NCBI GenBank assembly: GCA_903902915.1
Contig: CAIUWR010000049.1
Location: 135,676 to 199,675, forward strand
DNA from: an uncultured Hyphomicrobiales bacterium
GTDB lineage: Bacteria; Pseudomonadota; Alphaproteobacteria; Rhizobiales; Beijerinckiaceae
DNA: 64,000 nucleotides
Reading direction: 5' to 3'
Shown here piece by piece: positions 60,388 through 64,000 of the stretch. The notes beneath the pieces were generated by a model, which worked only from the letters and a program-made list of their open reading frames with translations, did not search any database and was not told the DNA's origin. The translations under genes were made by a program, and so were the position numbers. How positions within the stretch are numbered: the first letter of the stretch is position 1; every line of letters starts with the position of its first letter.

Positions 60388-60485
60388 TGATCAATTCATA
60401 AGCAGGGCGCCAAAAAAATCGCTTGCGCACGCAGACCGGCCGTCACTGCCGCCAGACTATCCGCATGCTGAGCATGAATTGATCA
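60388..60485. repeat. Perfect 12-bp inverted repeat with 74-base spacer
   Basis: TGATCAATTCAT at 60388-60399 is exactly reversed as ATGAATTGATCA at 60474-60485, in the 257-base gap between Trm112 and tesB. A 13-base perfect palindrome (CATGCTGAGCATG, 60464-60476) adjoins the right arm. No reading frame of note fills the gap. It could be paired operator sites for tesB or the ends of a tiny element; nothing decides between these. Confidence 0.55.
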
Positions 60486-60528
60486 TACCAAGCCTGTTAT
60501 TTCATCAGATGTCTAAATAACGAGCGGT

Positions 60529-60759
60529 TCAGTATTCGAGCACCCGCGCCTCATCCGGCAGCATGATGGGAATGCCGTCGCGGATCGGATAGGCCAGCCG
60601 CGCGCTGAGGGACACCAGCTCCTGCCGGGCCGAATCATATTCGAGCGTGTTCTTGGTCAGGGGGCACACCAGAATTTCCAGCAGGCGGCGGTCGATCCGC
60701 GATGGTTCGTGGCCACGGCGACCTGCGTTCTCAGGCGATTGCGCTTCATCATCGACCAT
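60529..60759 (-). CDS. Trm112 family protein
   Basis: A 76-aa small protein of the Trm112 group (YcaR-like), with the core [17 protein letters not shown] and [21 protein letters not shown]. In eukaryotes Trm112 activates methyltransferases; the bacterial role is less clear. Only one Cys of the zinc-type motif is present. It lies eight bases after the LON-N protein gene and completes the trio with the thioredoxin-like gene. Confidence 0.88.
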   Translation of the reverse strand: MVDDEAQSPENAGRRGHEPSRIDRRLLEILVCPLTKNTLEYDSARQELVSLSARLAYPIRDGIPIMLPDEARVLEY

Positions 60760-60767
60760 GTTGGATC

Positions 60768-61436
60768 CTATTGCAGCGAGGAAGGCGCATTCGCGCCGCG
60801 CGCCAGTTCCATTTCCGTGGCGGCGATCAGGATCTGCGCCCGCGTCTTGATGTCGGGCGCTTCAAGCAGGGCCTGCTTTTCCCGCGTGCCGAAGGGGCTC
60901 ATCATGGCGAGCGCATTGACCAGCGCCTCATTCGGCGCCTGATCTATTCCATCCCAGTCAATCTTGAGATTGCTCGCCTCCGCGAAACGCCGCAGCGCAT
61001 CGAGCACGGCTTCGCGGTCCACTTCCTTTTCCCCGGCGCGCGGCAGGAAATCGGTTGCGAATTCCGTATAATCGGCCCGCACCTGACGGTAGGGCGTCAT
61101 GACGGTCAGCTCTTCCACGATACGGAAACGCGCGACCCCCGTCAGGTTGATCATATAGCGCTGATCGCCGGTCTCGCCGATCTGCGTGATTCGGCCAAGG
61201 CATCCGACCCGTTCCAGCGTCGGCTGGCTGGCTGCGTGATTTTCCGAGGCCGTCGGCTGGATCATGCCCAACAGGCGATGATTTTTCAGCGCATCGTCGA
61301 TCAGCGCCATGTAGCGCGGCTCGAAAATGTTGAGCGGCAATTGCCCACGCGGCAGCAGCAGCGCGCCAGGAAGAGGAAACACCGGAATGACGTCAGGCAG
61401 TTCGTCGGCGCTTCGATAAGGCTTGTTAATGCTCAT
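60768..61436 (-). CDS. LON N-terminal-domain (peptidase substrate-binding) protein
   Basis: A 222-aa protein consisting only of a LON substrate-binding domain. It begins [18 protein letters not shown], with [15 protein letters not shown] and [11 protein letters not shown] as further family marks. It has no ATPase or protease part, so it is not Lon itself; function unknown, perhaps protein quality control with the thioredoxin-TPR protein. ATG at 61436 fits the family start; the frame is open to 61679 but overlaps the upstream gene. Confidence 0.9.
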   Translation of the reverse strand: MSINKPYRSADELPDVIPVFPLPGALLLPRGQLPLNIFEPRYMALIDDALKNHRLLGMIQPTASENHAASQPTLERVGCLGRITQIGETGDQRYMINLTGVARFRIVEELTVMTPYRQVRADYTEFATDFLPRAGEKEVDREAVLDALRRFAEASNLKIDWDGIDQAPNEALVNALAMMSPFGTREKQALLEAPDIKTRAQILIAATEMELARGANAPSSLQ

Positions 61437-61467
61437 CGGCTCTCTCCAGGAGAAGGCGGCGGCTCGT

Positions 61468-62370
61468 TCAGGAGAAAAGAATGCCGGACAGGCGACGACG
61501 CGCGCCCAGCGTTTCGGGATCAGCCATGCCCCAAGCCTCGAAAAATTGCAGCAATTGCTTGCGGGCGGCTTCCTCGTTCCAGGCCCGGTCGCGGCGAATG
61601 GCCTCCAGCAGCTGATCGGCGGCCTCGCGCCGGTCGCCGCGTCCGTTGAGCCCGATGGCGAGCTCGATTCGCGCCGCATGGTCGAGAGGATCGGCCGTCA
61701 CGCGCGCGATCAAGTCGCCAAGATCGCCGACGGAGGCCGCCCGTTCGGCCACTTCCAGGGCGGCGCGGGCCGCCGCGATGGCGGCGTTCTTCTCAGCGCC
61801 TTCGGGCGCCTGATCGAGCGCGGCGCGGGCCTGCTCCAGATCGCCCAGCGCGACGAGGGCGCGCACAAGCCCGCCGAAAGACGTCATGTCGGCCGGATCA
61901 AGGCCCAGCGCCTCGCTGAACAGATCGGCGGCGGTGCGGGCGTCGCCCGCAGCCAGCGCCGTCTCGGCCTCCGCCGCAAGCTCCTCGCCCTCGCCGCCCA
62001 GCGGGCCGACGAGGCGCTCCAGGAAGCCCTTGATCTGGCTCTCGGGCAGGGCGCCCATGAAACCGTCCACCGGCTGGCCCTTCTGGAAGGCGATCACGGC
62101 GGGAATGCTTTTCACGCCAAGCTGGCCGGCGATCTCCGGATGCTCGTCGATGTTCATCTTGACGAGCTTCACCTTGCCGCCCGCGCCCTTGATCACCTTT
62201 TCAATGATTGGGGTCAGTTGTTTGCAGGGGCCGCACCAGGGCGCCCAGAAATCCACAAGCACGGGCTGACGCGCGGATTCGGCGATCACGTCCACCCGGA
62301 AGGCGGCGGTCGTCGTTTCCTTGATGAGGTCGGAAGAGCCATTCGCGGCCTGACCAGTCTGCCCCAGCAT
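61468..62370 (-). CDS. Thioredoxin-TPR co-chaperone (YbbN/CnoX-like)
   Basis: A 300-aa protein with an N-terminal thioredoxin domain containing the active-site WCGPC (LVDFWAPWCGPCKQLTPI) and a C-terminal helical TPR-like half (about residues 140-300). It matches the YbbN/CnoX group; in Escherichia coli CnoX guards proteins from oxidation and hands them to GroEL. The intact CxxC suggests redox activity as well. ATG at 62370 is chosen since upstream sequence lacks similarity. First of the trio with LON-N and Trm112. Confidence 0.9.
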   Translation of the reverse strand: MLGQTGQAANGSSDLIKETTTAAFRVDVIAESARQPVLVDFWAPWCGPCKQLTPIIEKVIKGAGGKVKLVKMNIDEHPEIAGQLGVKSIPAVIAFQKGQPVDGFMGALPESQIKGFLERLVGPLGGEGEELAAEAETALAAGDARTAADLFSEALGLDPADMTSFGGLVRALVALGDLEQARAALDQAPEGAEKNAAIAAARAALEVAERAASVGDLGDLIARVTADPLDHAARIELAIGLNGRGDRREAADQLLEAIRRDRAWNEEAARKQLLQFFEAWGMADPETLGARRRLSGILFS

Positions 62371-62625
62371 CGTGTCGTCTCCATGATCCAGCGTGCGGCC
62401 GCGATTTCTTTGGCGCGCAGCGATCCGCCTGTTGCCCACACATGGGGCGGATCGGCCCAATTAGCAACGTCCTGTCAAGCTTCTCGGGGCGAATGCGAGA
62501 CCGATTTGCGCGCAGGGGCCGCGCGGCCAAAGATCAATCGCGCGCGGATCAAACTCCCCTGTTGCAATCACCAACGCTTTGCGCCATATAACCGCCATCG
62601 GCGCTGCAGCGTCGTTGACACGGAT

Positions 62626-62700
62626 GCGGGTGTAGCTCAGTGGTAGAGCACAACCTTGCCAAGGTTGGGGTCGAGGGTTCGAATCCCTTCGCCCGCTCCA
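62626..62700 (+). tRNA. tRNA-Gly (anticodon GCC)
   Basis: A 75-base cloverleaf with the CCA end encoded. The acceptor arms GCGGGTG / CGCCCGC pair with one G-T mismatch-tolerant position, the D-arm is GCTC/GAGC, the anticodon stem CAACC/GGTTG encloses TTGCCAA with anticodon GCC at 62658-62660, and the T-arm is GAGGG/CCCTT-type with loop TTCGAAT. Confidence 0.95.
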
Positions 62701-62727
62701 GTCAACCAGCTGATGATGCTGGTTGAC
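62701..62727 (+). terminator. Hairpin after tRNA-Gly
   Basis: A perfect 10-bp stem (GTCAACCAGC / GCTGGTTGAC) with a 7-base loop begins right after the encoded CCA. No U-run follows (CTCTCGG). It probably ends or protects the tRNA transcript. Confidence 0.5.
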
Positions 62728-62827
62728 CTCTCGGCGCCGAACCGCAAGCGCCAGCAAGCCCGGACATGAACCGATCGTTTAAAACGTTTGGGCCCTTTGT
62801 GGGGCTGATGGACGCGGTTTTCGAATG

Positions 62828-63445
62828 TCAGTTGGAAAAAGCGTTTCTCCCCTTTGCAAGGGTTTCGGACGGCAGTTCGCCAAATTCCAGATAATATTGG
62901 CGCGAGAAGTCAGATGGCGAGGGGAAGCAAAAATCATAGGCGAGCGTAGTAAGTTTGAGTTTATGCGAAGGTTTCTGCAACACCGCGCGCGCCGCATGGA
63001 GTCGTTGTTTTTTGAGCCAGGCTTTCGGACTCAAGCCAAAACTGTTTTGAAATGATGATTGAAGCACGCGCGCGGACAGGCCGCTCATGCGTTCCATTTG
63101 CGATAATGAAACGGGCTCATTCAAATGTGCGCGAAGGAATTCGCATAAACCGACCAGTTCTCTGCGCACGAAAGGCGCAGGGTTTTCCGTCGCCGGTCTG
63201 AAAACAGCTTCCGGGTGGAGCAGTCCGACGCACAAGCGATAGAACGAATCGTCCATGCTGAATTTGTTGAGAATTTCAGTGTTGGCGCCGATGGAGTCGA
63301 CGGTCTGGAAAAGATGCTTAAAAAGCTTCGAGAAAGACACGCCATGGATTTGAAGCGGCAGGGTTCGGGACATATGTGGCGCTTCAGGCGGGCCGTATGA
63401 GCCGACCATGGCCATGAAGGTCTCAATCAGGCGATTTGAGTTCAA
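62828..63445 (-). CDS. AraC-family regulator, short or truncated
   Basis: A 205-aa protein whose C-terminal ~100 residues are an AraC/XylS DNA-binding domain with two HTHs (SLSQMERMSGLSARVLQSSF and LTTLAYDFCFPSPSDFSRQYYLEFG). Family members usually have about 300 residues; here only about 100 precede the domain, and the start is a TTG with no clear ribosome site. In-frame sequence upstream stays open for roughly 100 bases but offers no better start. Codon use is more AT-rich than in the genes to the left. It may be an intact short regulator, a truncated gene or a decaying one. Confidence 0.65.
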   Translation of the reverse strand: MNSNRLIETFMAMVGSYGPPEAPHMSRTLPLQIHGVSFSKLFKHLFQTVDSIGANTEILNKFSMDDSFYRLCVGLLHPEAVFRPATENPAPFVRRELVGLCEFLRAHLNEPVSLSQMERMSGLSARVLQSSFQNSFGLSPKAWLKKQRLHAARAVLQKPSHKLKLTTLAYDFCFPSPSDFSRQYYLEFGELPSETLAKGRNAFSN

Positions 63446-64000
63446 CCGGATGCAAACAGCGCTTGCGGTCGAGGTTCTCAGCGTTCGATTTCCTGCACCA
63501 GCGCGCGTTCGGCCGAACTGTCCCCGAAAGCAAGCGCCGGAATCATCACCACCACCATGTTAGTCAGCATATGATAACTGATTCCACAGCGGTGTGAATG
63601 CGCAAATCTGACGCAAGGTTCGAATTTGGAAAATATATAATTATTACCATAAAAGCAACAAATTTACATTAAAAAGAAATCCAATTAATTGGAATGCTTC
63701 GCATTTCATATCAGAAACTTCGCAAACAATAGTTCTTTCGCTTGCGGTTACTCCTATCCTTGACCCACTGACGCGTTCCAGTGGAGACGACGATGCTCGA
63801 AATCCAGCAGATCCAGGATCGACATCCATGCAAAAAGCGGTCGCCGATAAGGCGCGCAAGGGTACTGTAACCTGATGTCTGGAAATTCGTTTGCGAGTGA
63901 CGGTCAAGAACCCCTGCCGGGACTAGCCCGAGCAGGGGTTGCCCATTCTGGTATTTCATGGAGTTGCAACACAACCATGGAGACGAATGAATGGACAAGC
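63446..64000. other. AT-rich segment without a recognisable gene
   Basis: Composition drops well below the rest of the window, especially 63600-63720. Visible structures are a perfect 12-bp palindrome CCAATTAATTGG (63681-63692) and a strong hairpin at 63909-63940. Several short frames exist but none has family features or good ribosome sites. An ATG at 63977 (METNEWTS...) could open a gene that runs past the window. Likely non-native or decayed DNA. Confidence 0.5.
63909..63940. other. Strong GC-rich hairpin in the AT-rich tail
   Basis: AACCCCTGC pairs with GCAGGGGTT and, inside it, CGGG pairs with CCCG around the loop ACTAG, with one bulged A: 13 base pairs in total. It stands in otherwise AT-rich sequence and has no U-run. 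It could be a terminator of a lost gene or part of a mobile-element remnant. Confidence 0.5.

Noticed and set aside
63601..63640. Attachment-site repeat of the tRNA-Gly 3' end
   Set aside because: Only nine bases (GGTTCGAAT) match, all from the common T-loop; a true attachment repeat should extend to the CCA end.
63711..63998. Small minus-strand frame in the AT-rich tail, considered as a transposase remnant
   Set aside because: The translation shows no transposase signature and no terminal repeats were found around it.
63977..64000. Possible gene start (METNEWTS) running off the right edge
   Set aside because: Only eight codons are visible and the nearest ribosome-site-like GGAG is too far upstream; cannot be supported.

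Overview
The window is a GC-rich, densely coded bacterial chromosome segment. Its gene order points to an alphaproteobacterium of the Rhizobiales (Hyphomicrobiales), probably a heterotroph that stores polyhydroxyalkanoate; I cannot name the genus. The evidence is the hemJ-rho-mnmE-mnmG-rsmG-parA-parB block with parS sites, the hisB-DUF2628-hisH-hisA-hisF-hisE operon followed by coaA, a RegB/RegA (ActS/ActR) pair, the YbbN / LON-N domain / Trm112 trio, and a CtrA-type site. There is no rRNA, CRISPR array or complete insertion sequence; the only tRNA seen is tRNA-Gly(GCC).

Layout. 0-8.6 kb: a loosely linked metabolic and transport region (class II aldolase cut by the window edge, crotonase-fold protein plus DUF1330, a 32-aa membrane protein, a Kef-type antiporter, a CoA-transferase/ThDP-enzyme operon, an MFS transporter, a secreted isochorismatase-like protein without its catalytic Cys). 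8.7-13.7 kb: the RegB/RegA redox two-component system, intracellular PHA depolymerase, a YgjP-like metallohydrolase and trmB. 13.7-26.2 kb: a long minus-strand housekeeping run (metK, XRE regulator, lnt, CorC-like protein, ybeY, phoH-like, miaB, rimI, tsaB, NifU-like, trpS, hslU, hslV), many of them joined by 4-base start/stop overlaps. 26.3-30.9 kb: the his operon and coaA on the plus strand. 30.9-38.3 kb: PfkB kinase, an XRE/Smr/MltA/Tim44-like cluster, secB, dnaQ, coaE, a Maf protein and the PPDK regulator.

38.3-38.8 kb is a non-coding gap with clustered DnaA-box-like 9-mers, an AT-rich stretch, a perfect TTAA-N7-TTAA CtrA box and GANTC sites. It lies where local transcription switches from minus to plus and 6-8 kb from parAB, so I read it as the probable chromosomal origin. 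38.8-46.4 kb is the origin-proximal plus-strand block ending in parAB, with three parS sites at about 40.7, 42.1 and 44.4 kb. 46.4-50.1 kb holds holA and leuS with no lptE between them.

50.2-62.5 kb holds a YggS-type PLP protein, an L,D-transpeptidase, a response regulator with a cyclic-nucleotide-binding partner, xthA, lolA, ftsK, glnK-amtB (with a sigma-54-like promoter), tesB, Trm112, a LON-N protein and a thioredoxin-TPR protein. After tRNA-Gly at 62.6 kb, composition turns AT-rich and coding becomes sparse, with only a short AraC-type regulator, which suggests the edge of acquired DNA. No clearly new multigene system is visible. The most interesting items are the candidate origin, the 32-aa membrane protein, a widely spaced perfect inverted repeat at 60.4 kb and the atypical segment after the tRNA.
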